A DNA stretch of 11,990 nucleotides. Source: Heritagella sp051881655 (lineage in GTDB: Bacteria; Bacillota; Clostridia; Oscillospirales; Acutalibacteraceae). Below are positions 6,005-11,990 of the stretch, piece by piece (position 1 is the stretch's first letter; every line of letters begins with the position of its first letter). The notes beneath the pieces were generated by a model. It did not search any database, had not been told where the DNA came from, and saw only the letters and a list, made by a program, of their open reading frames with translations. The position numbers and the translations under genes were made by a program. Where the stretch lies: NCBI GenBank assembly GCA_051881655.1, contig JBJEQH010000134.1, positions 1 through 11,990 of the forward strand. Direction: 5' to 3'.

Positions 6005-7372
6005 ATGAATCTTGGTACACCCGTGGTGGAAACGGACGAAATGGTGCGGCACTATGCCGCTTTGAGTGAGGAATGCTCATCCATCGATAATTCTCTGTAT
6101 ACAAAGTATGATGTAAAAAAAGGACTGCGCGACATAAACGGTAAAGGTGTGCTGGCCGGATTGACCAACATCTCGTCGGTCAAAGCATTCGAAGAGATCA
6201 ACGGCGAGCGCGTTCCCTGCGAAGGCGAGCTGCTGTACCGCGGAATTGATGTGCGCGATCTGGTAGCCGGCGCCATGCGGGATCATCGCCGATGCTTTGA
6301 AGAGGCCGCCTATCTTCTGCTGTTCGGCTCGCTGCCCAATAAAGAGGAACTGGAGGATTTCTGCGCGGTTCTGGCCGATCTTCGCACATTGCCCCGCAAT
6401 TTCGTGCGGGATGTGGTGATGAAGGCCCCCAGCCATGATATTATGAACTCCCTGTCCAAGAGTGTACTGATGCTGGCCTCTTATGACGACCGGGCGGATG
6501 ACCTGTCGCCGGAGAACGTGATGCGCCAGTGCCTGCGTCTGATCAGTGTTATGCCGCAGCTGGCGGTTTACGGCTATCACAGCTACAACCACTATCTGCG
6601 CGGGCGCAGCTTTTATATTCACAATCCTCACGACGACCTGTCTGAGGCGGAAAACCTGTTGCGGATGCTGCGCAGCAATAAGCAGTACAGCGAGCTGGAG
6701 GCCTCGGTCCTCGATCTGTGCATGCTGCTGCATATGGAACACGGCGGCGGCAACAACTCCACCTTTACCACCCGCGTGGTCACCTCTTCCGGCAGCGATA
6801 CGTACTCGGTTTTTGCGGCGGCGCTGGGCTCGCTGAAAGGACCCAAGCACGGCGGCGCCAATATCAAGGTGGTGCGCATGTTCGAGGACATGAAGCAGAA
6901 TTTGCACGATTATGATGATGAGGACGAGATTGCCGATTATCTCAAACGGCTGCTGAACAAGCAGGCCTTCGACAAACAGGGGCTGATTTACGGTATGGGG
7001 CACGCGGTTTACTCCATCTCGGACCCCCGCGCCCAGATCCTGAAAAAATTCACCGGCGGCCTGTCCGCTGAGAAAGGACGGGAGAAGGAATTCCGTCTGC
7101 TGCAGAATGTGGAAAAGCTGGCCCCGCAGGTGATTGCACAGGAGCGCCATATTTACAAGGGTGTTTCGGCCAATGTGGACTTTTACAGCGGGTTTGTGTA
7201 CAGTATGCTGGATATCCCGGTAGAGCTGTACACCCCTCTGTTCGCCCTGGCCCGTACGGTAGGATGGAGCGCCCATCGCATGGAAGAGCTGCTGGGGCGC
7301 GGGAAGATTATCCGCCCCGCCTATGCCAGCACCGTGGTTCACCAGTCCTATACCGATCTTTCCGATCGCTGA
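6005..7372 (+). CDS. gltA: Citrate synthase
   Basis: Condenses oxaloacetate and acetyl-CoA to citrate in the cytoplasm. In anaerobic clostridia this mainly feeds 2-oxoglutarate and glutamate synthesis. I choose ATG 6005 (455 aa): AAGGAGG (5990-5996) lies 8 bases upstream, whereas ATG 5999 would be only 2 bases away. The catalytic triad is intact: His246 in MEHGGGN, His282 in GPKHGGAN, and Asp392 in ANVDFYSG. The GHAVY segment and the late Arg-rich region (RTVGW) are also present. It is a full-length large-type enzyme of the form common in Clostridia. It stands alone with its own promoter and a downstream hairpin. No aconitase or isocitrate dehydrogenase is adjacent. A 2-methylcitrate or Re-type activity is not indicated; the fold and residues are those of the Si-type family. 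Confidence 0.93.
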   Translation: MNLGTPVVETDEMVRHYAALSEECSSIDNSLYTKYDVKKGLRDINGKGVLAGLTNISSVKAFEEINGERVPCEGELLYRGIDVRDLVAGAMRDHRRCFEEAAYLLLFGSLPNKEELEDFCAVLADLRTLPRNFVRDVVMKAPSHDIMNSLSKSVLMLASYDDRADDLSPENVMRQCLRLISVMPQLAVYGYHSYNHYLRGRSFYIHNPHDDLSEAENLLRMLRSNKQYSELEASVLDLCMLLHMEHGGGNNSTFTTRVVTSSGSDTYSVFAAALGSLKGPKHGGANIKVVRMFEDMKQNLHDYDDEDEIADYLKRLLNKQAFDKQGLIYGMGHAVYSISDPRAQILKKFTGGLSAEKGREKEFRLLQNVEKLAPQVIAQERHIYKGVSANVDFYSGFVYSMLDIPVELYTPLFALARTVGWSAHRMEELLGRGKIIRPAYASTVVHQSYTDLSDR

Positions 7373-7406
7373 TTCCGGATTGTGCCCGCCGGATTTTGCA
7401 AAAATT

Positions 7407-7458
7407 AGAAGAGCGGCCGGTTCCCTGCTGTTTGCAGAGGAACCGGCTGCTCTTCTTT
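7407..7458 (+). terminator. Hairpin terminator after citrate synthase
   Basis: A long near-perfect stem begins 34 bp after the stop. AGAAGAGC (7407-7414) pairs with GCTCTTCT (7449-7456). CCGGTTCC (7417-7424) pairs with GGAACCGG (7439-7446). CTGC and GCAG pair at the tip. The T-tract is weak (TTC then more pyrimidines), so termination may be partial. Confidence 0.65.
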
Positions 7459-7511
7459 CCGTCAGGGGCTTTACAGTTTTCTTATAAAATGTAATGGCGG
7501 AACCCATTTTC

Positions 7512-7540
7512 TTGACATTCTCTTCTTCGATTTGTTAAAA
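7512..7540 (+). promoter_or_regulatory. Sigma-A promoter of the dehydrogenase gene
   Basis: A consensus TTGACA (7512-7517), a 17-bp spacer and TTAAAA (7535-7540) form the promoter. The -10 lies inside the quasi-palindrome at 7531-7550. Confidence 0.65.
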
Positions 7541-7550
7541 TTTTTTCAAA
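7531..7550. promoter_or_regulatory. Candidate repressor site over the dehydrogenase -10
   Basis: A 20-bp AT-rich quasi-palindrome with TTTG and CAAA ends matches its own reverse complement at 16 of 20 positions. It overlaps the -10. The length fits a TetR-family operator, and a TetR gene lies at the other end of the dehydrogenase. That link is inference, since AT-rich DNA gives such dyads by chance. Confidence 0.35.
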
Positions 7551-7577
7551 CATAGAAATTGGAGGAGGAAATCTGTA

Positions 7578-8336
7578 ATGAGACTGCAAAACAAATCCAT
7601 CGTGGTTACCGGAGCATCTGCCGGTATGGGGAAAGCCATTGTAGAACTGTTTGTCAAAGAAGGCGCCAATGTGGTGGCTGTTGCCCGCCGCAAAGAGAGA
7701 CTGGACGCATTGTCCGCTTCCCTGCGGGAAGCTCCGGGAAAAGTGGTTCCGTTTGTGGGAGATGTTTCCTCCCGTACAGATAACGAGGCCATGATCGATT
7801 TGGCGGTAAAAGAATTTGGCCGACTGGATGTACTGGTCAATAATGCCGGTGTCATGGATGATATGGCCCCCATCGCAGAGGTGACCGATGAAAAATACAA
7901 TCATGTGATGAACATCAACCTGTTTGGCCCCATGTGTGCCATGCGCAAAGCCATTCAGGTTTTTCAGGCGCAGGGAACCGGCGGAAATATTGTAAATGTT
8001 GCCTCAATCGGAGCTATGCGCGCCGCTGCTGGTCCAATTTACTGCGCTTCCAAAGCAGCACTGATCTCCATGAGCAAGAATACAGCTTTCATGTATATGC
8101 CGGAAAACATTCGCTGCAACGTAATCGCTCCTGGGGGAATTACCACGGAAATTTCCTCCTCCATGGGAATGCCCAATATGAATGGATATGGCCGCGTTCA
8201 GAAGATTCTGGGGGCCGCTCCCAATCCGGGTGAAGCTGTGGATATTGCCAATGCAGCCCTATTCCTTGCCAGTGATGAATCTCGCTATATTAGCGGAGAT
8301 GTGATGGTCGTGGATGGAGGCTGGATTGCCGGATAA
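7578..8336 (+). CDS. Short-chain dehydrogenase/reductase (SDR), classical type
   Basis: A cytoplasmic NAD(P)-dependent oxidoreductase of 252 aa. The Rossmann cofactor site is TGASAGMG (11-18), with NNAG at 88-91. The catalytic set is Asn114, Ser143, Tyr155 and Lys159, the last two in YCASK. Arg37 and Arg38 after the second strand suggest NADP(H) over NAD(H). The C-terminus ends in the usual SGD-VDGG segment. Start ATG 7578 has GGAGGAGG 9 bases upstream. The substrate cannot be read: FabG-like, steroid and sugar-alcohol dehydrogenases all share this pattern. It is not beside fatty-acid genes, which argues against a housekeeping FabG. It is monocistronic, faces a TetR gene, and has lower GC and different codon use from the flanking genes. 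Confidence 0.88.
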   Translation: MRLQNKSIVVTGASAGMGKAIVELFVKEGANVVAVARRKERLDALSASLREAPGKVVPFVGDVSSRTDNEAMIDLAVKEFGRLDVLVNNAGVMDDMAPIAEVTDEKYNHVMNINLFGPMCAMRKAIQVFQAQGTGGNIVNVASIGAMRAAAGPIYCASKAALISMSKNTAFMYMPENIRCNVIAPGGITTEISSSMGMPNMNGYGRVQKILGAAPNPGEAVDIANAALFLASDESRYISGDVMVVDGGWIAG

Positions 8337-8361
8337 TCCAGGACATTAACAAAATCCATTA

Positions 8362-8397
8362 AAAAAGCGGTGGGAATTCTTATTCCCACCGCTTTTT
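8362..8397. terminator. Bidirectional intrinsic terminator
   Basis: A perfect 16-bp stem, AAAAAGCGGTGGGAAT (8362-8377) with its complement (8382-8397), encloses a TCTT loop and gives U-runs in both directions. It separates the convergent dehydrogenase and TetR genes. Confidence 0.9.
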
Positions 8398-8956
8398 ATG
8401 TCGGTATCCATCTTTCCTTGTGAAAGCAGCGCATACACAGGCTGGCCATCCACTCGGGACTTTCTTCCATAGCATTCTCCACCCATTCAACAATCAACAT
8501 AGACAGCGCTGCCTGATACATTCGCATTTGGTAACGCTCTGCGGTTCCGCCCGGCGGATAAAGTTTCTCCATAGCCCTCATGTACAGCGGTACTCCATCC
8601 GGCGTGCGTGCCCTGAAAATCGCTTGAATCACGCGAGCGTTTTTCTCCTTCATACTGGTAAACAGCCGAAAATAGTATGCCTGCGGATCACGATGATACT
8701 CCTCTGTCTGCAGCATGGCAGCTTCAATAAGGAAAAAGCGCTGCCGGATTTCTTCCAGTATCTGCTCTTTCCCCGTATAGTTCCGATAAAATGCGCTGCG
8801 GGATACCCCCGCCCTCCGCGCCAGATCCGTAACCGTAATCTCGCAGAAATCCTGTTCATTCATCAAATATAGCAATGCTGTCCGCAAGCTCTCACGAGTG
8901 ATTTCCTGCGCTTCTTCATTAGCCCGGCGCAGAGGCTCATAATAAACCTGTTCCAT
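8396..8956 (-). CDS. TetR/AcrR-family transcriptional regulator
   Basis: A predicted dimeric DNA-binding repressor, 186 aa from ATG 8956. That start has GAGG 6 bases upstream, overlapping the stop of the preceding gene. The GTG at 8968 is a less likely alternative. The helix-turn-helix is clear at about residues 40-60: ITVTDLARRAGVSRSAFYRNY. The C-terminal ligand domain has no recognisable specificity. It is the second gene of an operon with a metallo-beta-lactamase-fold hydrolase (8-base gap) and converges with the SDR gene. Likely targets are its own operon promoter near 9828-9856 and the dyad in front of the SDR. GC is lower than in the hydrolase. Confidence 0.85.
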   Translation of the reverse strand: MEQVYYEPLRRANEEAQEITRESLRTALLYLMNEQDFCEITVTDLARRAGVSRSAFYRNYTGKEQILEEIRQRFFLIEAAMLQTEEYHRDPQAYYFRLFTSMKEKNARVIQAIFRARTPDGVPLYMRAMEKLYPPGGTAERYQMRMYQAALSMLIVEWVENAMEESPEWMASLCMRCFHKERWIPT

Positions 8957-8964
8957 AAAATTCC

Positions 8965-9789
8965 TCACAGGCGATCCGGGTCAAACGCCATGCCGCCCAC
9001 CGCGAATTTTACGCAGCGGCCGCTGCGCACCCCGCATTCGTACATTTCGCCCCGATCCTTCCCCTCCACAATCCGGCGGGTCCCCCGGGCGTAAATATCC
9101 ACAACCTCCCGCGGCAGGCGGATCGCATCGGGATCATCGGAATCCACCGTGGCCGCATGGGCCGGGAAGACCCACCGCACCCCGGGCAGCGCCGCCAGCT
9201 TTTCCAGGCTTTCGGCGTAATAGCGCAGACAGCTGGAGGAGGACAGCTGGCCCCACACCTCCCAGGTCAGCATCAGATCCCCGGTGAACAGCCATCCCTT
9301 TTCCTCCTCCCACAGGCAGATCGAGCCGATGGTGTGGCCGGGGGTTTCCAGCACCTGCAGGCGGATGCCCCCCAGATCGAATCCATGACCCTCCCGCACG
9401 GGCTCGATTTTTTTCGCCGGGCCGGGGTGCCATTCCTCCAGCCGGTAGCCGCGTTCGATGGCCGGCAGCAAAAAGAAGTCCCGGTTGCGCTCGATATCCG
9501 CCCGGGTCAGCGTCTGATGGGCCATGGGCTCGTCCATCCACCCCACATAAACCAGCGGGAACTGGTTGTTGCCGCTGTTGTGATCCACATGGGAGTGGGA
9601 ATTGACCACATACAGCGGTTTTTCCCCGATTTTCTCCCGCAGAACGGGCGCCAACGGCCGCAGGCCGAAACCCGTATCCAGCAGCAGCGCGCGCTGCTGC
9701 CCGATGATCAGATACATGACCGTTTTGCCCACTTCATTCAGGGCATATACGTTCTCTTCCACCTGGCTGATGTGCAGTGTTTCCATCAT
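8965..9789 (-). CDS. Metallo-beta-lactamase-fold hydrolase
   Basis: A soluble binuclear metallohydrolase of 274 aa. The metal motif HSHVDH (65-70) supplies His65, His67, Asp69 and His70. His152 (TPGHT), Asp171 (FTGDLM) and His211 (FPAHA) complete the seven-ligand set of glyoxalase II-like enzymes. No signal peptide is seen, so it is cytoplasmic and unlikely to be a periplasmic beta-lactamase. Hydrolysis of a thioester, lactone or phosphoester is possible, but the sequence does not decide. Two adjacent ATG codons (9789 and 9786) follow GGGAG at 9799-9795. The second has the better 8-base spacing. It is co-transcribed with the TetR gene, so its substrate may be related to the inducer. Confidence 0.85.
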   Translation of the reverse strand: MMETLHISQVEENVYALNEVGKTVMYLIIGQQRALLLDTGFGLRPLAPVLREKIGEKPLYVVNSHSHVDHNSGNNQFPLVYVGWMDEPMAHQTLTRADIERNRDFFLLPAIERGYRLEEWHPGPAKKIEPVREGHGFDLGGIRLQVLETPGHTIGSICLWEEEKGWLFTGDLMLTWEVWGQLSSSSCLRYYAESLEKLAALPGVRWVFPAHAATVDSDDPDAIRLPREVVDIYARGTRRIVEGKDRGEMYECGVRSGRCVKFAVGGMAFDPDRL

Positions 9790-9827
9790 GGTTTCTCCCT
9801 TTCCCGTTTGTGGATATCTCTAAGCAG

Positions 9828-9856
9828 AGGGTACCACATTCCACCCCGTTTGTCAC
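9828..9856 (-). promoter_or_regulatory. Promoter of the hydrolase-TetR operon
   Basis: On the minus strand, GTGACA (9856-9851), a 17-bp spacer and TACCCT (9833-9828) with TG one base before it form an extended -10 promoter. Its start is about 30-40 bases before the ATG. Confidence 0.55.
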
Positions 9857-9997
9857 CCTTTTTTCCGTGAAAACGGTCATTCTTTCCCCGGAAAACACCC
9901 CTTTCCTCCCCGCTGGGAGAGATTTCCCCCGCTCTCCTCTGGGAAATTTCCATAAAGGAAAACCCTCACCTTTTCTTTTCTTTGGCAATCATTTTTA
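9857..9997. other. Non-coding divergent spacer
   Basis: A 141-bp pyrimidine-rich stretch between the divergent hydrolase and permease promoters. It contains CCGT-GAAA-ACGG (tip of a small hairpin), GGAGAG/CTCTCC arms (9916-9921, 9932-9937) and a GGAAATTTCC palindrome (9942-9951). I see no gene and cannot assign these dyads. Confidence 0.4.
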
Positions 9998-10026
9998 TTG
10001 CCATTCGCCCCTTCTCATGGTATAGT
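9998..10026 (+). promoter_or_regulatory. Promoter of the riboswitch-permease unit
   Basis: TTGCCA (9998-10003), a 17-bp spacer ending in TGG, and TATAGT (10021-10026) give a strong extended -10 sigma-A promoter. It starts a leader of about 340 nt ahead of the permease. Confidence 0.75.
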
Positions 10027-10097
10027 ATAAGTGTTCTGTGAATAAACTTTGAACGCCCTTTTGTGTGCAAAATTTGTTCCATGCAAACGAATAGCAG

Positions 10098-10168
10098 CTT
10101 GTATAGTTCCGCCGGCTTTTGGGGGCGGACGTTTCTACGCGGCACCCGGTTCCTGTTCGCACTACGAG
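10098..10168 (+). ncRNA. Purine riboswitch aptamer, guanine/hypoxanthine type
   Basis: The three-way junction can be drawn directly. P1 is CTTGTA (10098-10103) with TACGAG (10163-10168). P2 is TCCGCC (10108-10113) with GGCGGA (10124-10129). P3 is GCGGCA (10139-10144) with TGTTCGC (10154-10160), with one wobble and one bulged U. The J2/3 core GTTTCTAC matches the purine riboswitch core, and J3/1 ACTA carries the C that pairs with guanine or hypoxanthine rather than the U of the adenine type. Loops are larger than usual: L2 has 10 nt and L3 has 9, against the common 7. The kissing GG at the 3' end of L2 and CC at the 5' end of L3 are kept. J1/2 reads TATAGTT rather than TATAATC. The purine permease downstream fits. 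It acts as an OFF switch with the terminator at 10229. Confidence 0.85.
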
Positions 10169-10228
10169 TAAAATCATTCTGACGGCCCGATTCAATCCTT
10201 TTGAAGACAGGCTGTTTTTGTGTTTTTA

Positions 10229-10273
10229 CCGCTGTTTCTGCCGGGAAGCCCGTGCAGTACAGCGGCATTTTTT
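10229..10273 (+). terminator. Riboswitch expression-platform terminator
   Basis: CCGCTGT (10229-10235) pairs with ACAGCGG (10259-10265). The inner part pairs CTGCCGGG (10238-10245) with CCCG-U-GCAG (10249-10257) around an AAG loop. TTTTTT follows at 10268-10273. A competing antiterminator of about 8 bp can form between 10165-10173 and 10224-10231. It uses the 3' strand of P1, so ligand binding should favour termination. Confidence 0.8.
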
Positions 10274-10284
10274 GTCGGATAAGC

Positions 10285-10332
10285 GGAGATTACCGGGGAT
10301 CCCTCCCAGAGGGAACTACCCCGATGATCTCC
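10285..10332 (+). other. Compound hairpin of unknown role between terminator and permease start
   Basis: Three nested stems are visible. GGAGAT (10285-10290) pairs with ATCTCC (10327-10332). CGGGG (10294-10298) pairs with CCCCG (10319-10323). TCCCTC (10300-10305) pairs with GAGGGA (10309-10314) around a CCA loop. Internal loops are TAC/ATG and A/ACTA. No U-run follows. It lies only in read-through transcripts, 22 bases before the ribosome site. I do not recognise it as a known riboswitch class. Confidence 0.55.
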
Positions 10333-10371
10333 TGAAATATCAAATCTACAAAGAAGAGGAGCAACTGGAGA

Positions 10372-11781
10372 ATGGAAAAATTTTTCAAACTCAAAGAGAA
10401 CGGCACCACCGTGAAAACGGAATTCTTTGCCGGTCTCACCACCTTCATGGCCATGGCGTACATCCTCATGGTCAACGCCGGTATGTTCGCCGATCCGTTT
10501 GGTGACGGAACGAATGTACTGGGTGTTTCCTATGGTGCAATCTACATTGCCACGGCGATCTCCGCCATTTTTGGTACGGTTCTGATTGGTCTGCTGGCCA
10601 ACCTGCCCCTGGCGCAGGCCTCCGGTATGGGCCTGAACGCCTATTTTGTGTACACCGTGTGCGTGGGCTTCGGCTTTACCTATGCCAACGCCCTGGTGTT
10701 TGTTCTGGCTGACGGTATCATCTTCCTGCTGCTGACCGCCACCGGCCTGCGCGTAAAGATCTTCCAGGCAATTCCGGAAGCCGTGCGTGTGGCCATCCCC
10801 GCCGGTATCGGCCTGTTCATCGCGTTCCTGGGCCTGCAGAACTGCGGCCTGGTCGTCGCCGATTCCGCCACGGCTGTCAACCTGGTATCCATGAACCTCC
10901 TTGGTGGTGCTTCCTGGGCCACTCTGATGCCTCTGCTGATCACTGTCCTGGCCCTGATTGCTATCGCCGTTCTGGCCAGCAAGGGGATTAAGGGCGCTGT
11001 GCTGTATGGCATTCTGGGCGGCGCCGTTCTGTACTATCTGCTGGGCCTGACCATTCCCGGCTTCTTCGATGGCATCAGCCTGGATTCCAACCCCCTGGCT
11101 GCTTTCGCCGATTTCGGCAACCTGAGCATCGGCAAGGTATTCACCGAGGGCTTTGATTTCAGCGCCTATCTGGCCTCTCACGATGTGAGCAGCCTGGTTC
11201 TGGTATTCATCACCACGTCCCTGGCCTTCTGCATGGTGGACATGTTCGATACCATGGGCACCCTGTACGGCGCCTGCGCCAGAGGCAACCTGCTGACCGA
11301 AAAGGGCGAAGTGCCGCGCATGGAGAAAGCCATGTTTGCCGACGCCGCCGCCACCACGGTGGGCGCCATCTGCGGTACCTCCACGGTTACCACGTTCGTC
11401 GAGAGCTCGGCCGGTGTGGCCGAGGGCGGCCGCACGGGTCTGTCCTCCATGTTCACCGCTCTGTTCTTCTTCATCGCCATGTTCCTCAGCCCGGTGGCTT
11501 CGCTGATCCCCACCTATGCAACGGCTGCGGCCCTGATTTATGTGGGCGTTCTGATGATGAACTGCGTGAAGAGCATCGACTGGCTGAAGATCGATGTGGC
11601 GGTTCCCGCTTTCCTGACCATCGCCATGATGCCGTTCACCTACAACATCAGCTACGGCATTGCCTTCGGCATGATCAGCTATGTGCTGATTAAGCTGTTC
11701 CGCGGCGAAGTAAGAGAGATCAAGGTGACCACCTGGATCATCACCCTGCTGTTCATCGCGATGTTCCTGTTCACCCACTGA
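10372..11781 (+). CDS. pbuG: Hypoxanthine/guanine permease, AzgA/PbuG type (NCS2)
   Basis: A polytopic inner-membrane purine importer of 469 aa, driven by the proton gradient in characterised relatives. About 12-14 hydrophobic helices are visible. Family marks are the N-terminal TEFFAGLTTFMAMAYI segment, QASGMGLNAYF in the first third, FDTMGT at 292-297, and GTSTVTTFVESSAGV at 335-349 with Glu344, followed by EGGRTGL. These segments form the nucleobase site in NCS2 proteins. The AzgA branch takes hypoxanthine, guanine and adenine, as opposed to the xanthine/uracil branches. The guanine-type riboswitch upstream supports guanine/hypoxanthine as substrate. Start ATG 10372 has AAGAGGAG (10354-10361) 10 bases upstream. 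It is monocistronic, with a terminator 32 bp after the stop. Confidence 0.92.
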   Translation: MEKFFKLKENGTTVKTEFFAGLTTFMAMAYILMVNAGMFADPFGDGTNVLGVSYGAIYIATAISAIFGTVLIGLLANLPLAQASGMGLNAYFVYTVCVGFGFTYANALVFVLADGIIFLLLTATGLRVKIFQAIPEAVRVAIPAGIGLFIAFLGLQNCGLVVADSATAVNLVSMNLLGGASWATLMPLLITVLALIAIAVLASKGIKGAVLYGILGGAVLYYLLGLTIPGFFDGISLDSNPLAAFADFGNLSIGKVFTEGFDFSAYLASHDVSSLVLVFITTSLAFCMVDMFDTMGTLYGACARGNLLTEKGEVPRMEKAMFADAAATTVGAICGTSTVTTFVESSAGVAEGGRTGLSSMFTALFFFIAMFLSPVASLIPTYATAAALIYVGVLMMNCVKSIDWLKIDVAVPAFLTIAMMPFTYNISYGIAFGMISYVLIKLFRGEVREIKVTTWIITLLFIAMFLFTH

Positions 11782-11812
11782 TTTTTCCGCTTGAGGGTTT
11801 TGATTTAAAAGT

Positions 11813-11850
11813 AAAATCCGTCTGTCCCCCCACGGGGCAGGCGGATTTTT
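11813..11850 (+). terminator. Intrinsic terminator after the permease
   Basis: AAAATCCG-T-CTG-T-CCCC (11813-11828) pairs with GGGG-CAG-GCGGATTTTT (11834-11850) with one wobble and one bulge. The stem ends in a T-run, TTTTT. Confidence 0.85.
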
Positions 11851-11906
11851 CTGCGTTTCCCACAGAAAAACGGGTGTCATGACAGATTTGATAGTAGTCT
11901 TGACAA

Positions 11907-11936
11907 TTGACAAGATTACCTTCGGCGCATTATGAT
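11907..11936 (+). promoter_or_regulatory. Promoter of a gene that leaves the window
   Basis: TTGACA (11907-11912), an 18-bp spacer and TATGAT (11931-11936) form a good sigma-A promoter. A second TTGACA sits 7 bp upstream (11900-11905), making a direct repeat. A 10-bp palindrome, TGTCATGACA, lies at 11875-11884. Confidence 0.7.
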
Positions 11937-11950
11937 AAGCAGAGAAAAAA

Positions 11951-11964
11951 GGCGGAATTCCGCC
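11951..11964 (+). repeat. Perfect 14-bp palindrome in the leader of the next gene
   Basis: GGCGGAATTCCGCC is its own reverse complement. In RNA it would fold as a 5-bp stem with an AATT loop close to the 5' end of the transcript, just before the ribosome site. Confidence 0.6.
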
Positions 11965-11986
11965 GTAGGAAAGGATCGTTTCCCCT

Positions 11987-11990
11987 ATGT
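11987..11990 (+). CDS. Probable start codon of a truncated gene
   Basis: ATG at 11987 follows AGGAAAGGA (11967-11975) by 11 bases and a promoter by about 50 bases. The window ends after the start codon, so nothing can be said about the product. Confidence 0.4.

Noticed and set aside
5731..6052. Short minus-strand frames between the SipW operon and citrate synthase
   Set aside because: They run antisense through the citrate synthase promoter and start region, with no ribosome site and no recognisable domain.
6077..7507. A 476-codon minus-strand open frame opposite citrate synthase
   Set aside because: It is a shadow of a gene with all catalytic residues intact, and no family motif is visible in the antisense product.
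9916..9951. GGAGAG/CTCTCC arms and GGAAATTTCC as operators
   Set aside because: They are short, in a compositionally biased spacer, and not positioned over either promoter. Chance is a sufficient explanation.
10098..10168. Adenine or 2'-deoxyguanosine riboswitch
   Set aside because: J3/1 has the C expected for guanine/hypoxanthine rather than U, and J2/3 keeps the standard U-rich core. The permease family also fits guanine. The loop changes leave a small doubt.
10192..11913. A 573-codon minus-strand open frame opposite the permease
   Set aside because: It is antisense to an unmistakable NCS2 permease. Its composition is low-complexity Gln/Gly/His, typical of the complement of a high-GC membrane gene, and it has no ribosome site.

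Overview
The window reads as a chromosomal segment of a Gram-positive gut-type clostridium, most likely in the Oscillospiraceae/Ruminococcaceae range. The evidence is moderately high GC with mixed low-GC intergenic regions, strong AGGAGG-type ribosome sites, sigma-A promoters with TGn extended -10 boxes, GTG and TTG starts, a lipoprotein box, a SipW-type signal peptidase, a sorting-signal-like C-terminus and a guanine-type purine riboswitch. This placement rests on gene families and style only. No rRNA, tRNA, IS element, CRISPR array or phage gene was seen.

Layout, left to right. 1-400: a 39-codon single-span membrane protein with a terminator, then a promoter carrying a perfect 9+3+9 dyad that looks like a Zur/Fur-family operator. 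401-2969: a tightly overlapping high-affinity zinc (or manganese) ABC importer, znuA-znuC-znuB. 2980-3463: a glyoxalase/VOC-fold protein with its own promoter and a hairpin in its leader, closed by a bidirectional terminator. 5664-3572 (minus strand): a three-gene SipW-type export operon. It encodes a TasA/CalY-like secreted protein, a smaller paralogue with an LPXTG-like C-terminus, and a compact SipW-like signal peptidase. 6005-7372: a stand-alone citrate synthase. 7578-8336: a short-chain dehydrogenase, convergent with a minus-strand metallo-beta-lactamase-fold hydrolase/TetR operon (9789-8396). 9998-11781: a guanine-type purine riboswitch with an intrinsic terminator, then an AzgA/PbuG-type hypoxanthine/guanine permease. 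11782-11990: a terminator, then the promoter, structured leader and probable start codon of a gene that runs off the window.

How the genes work together. The znu operon is predicted to be shut off by metal through the dyad in its promoter. The SipW-like peptidase is predicted to process the two secreted proteins encoded just upstream of it; these share an N-terminal junction and a C-terminal domain, so the operon looks like a self-contained surface or matrix fibre module. The TetR regulator probably controls its own operon, the facing dehydrogenase, or both. The permease is controlled by transcription attenuation in a 340-nt leader.

The least explained pieces are the riboswitch with enlarged L2 and L3 loops, the compound hairpin between its terminator and the permease start, and the two-substrate SipW operon with a shortened peptidase.
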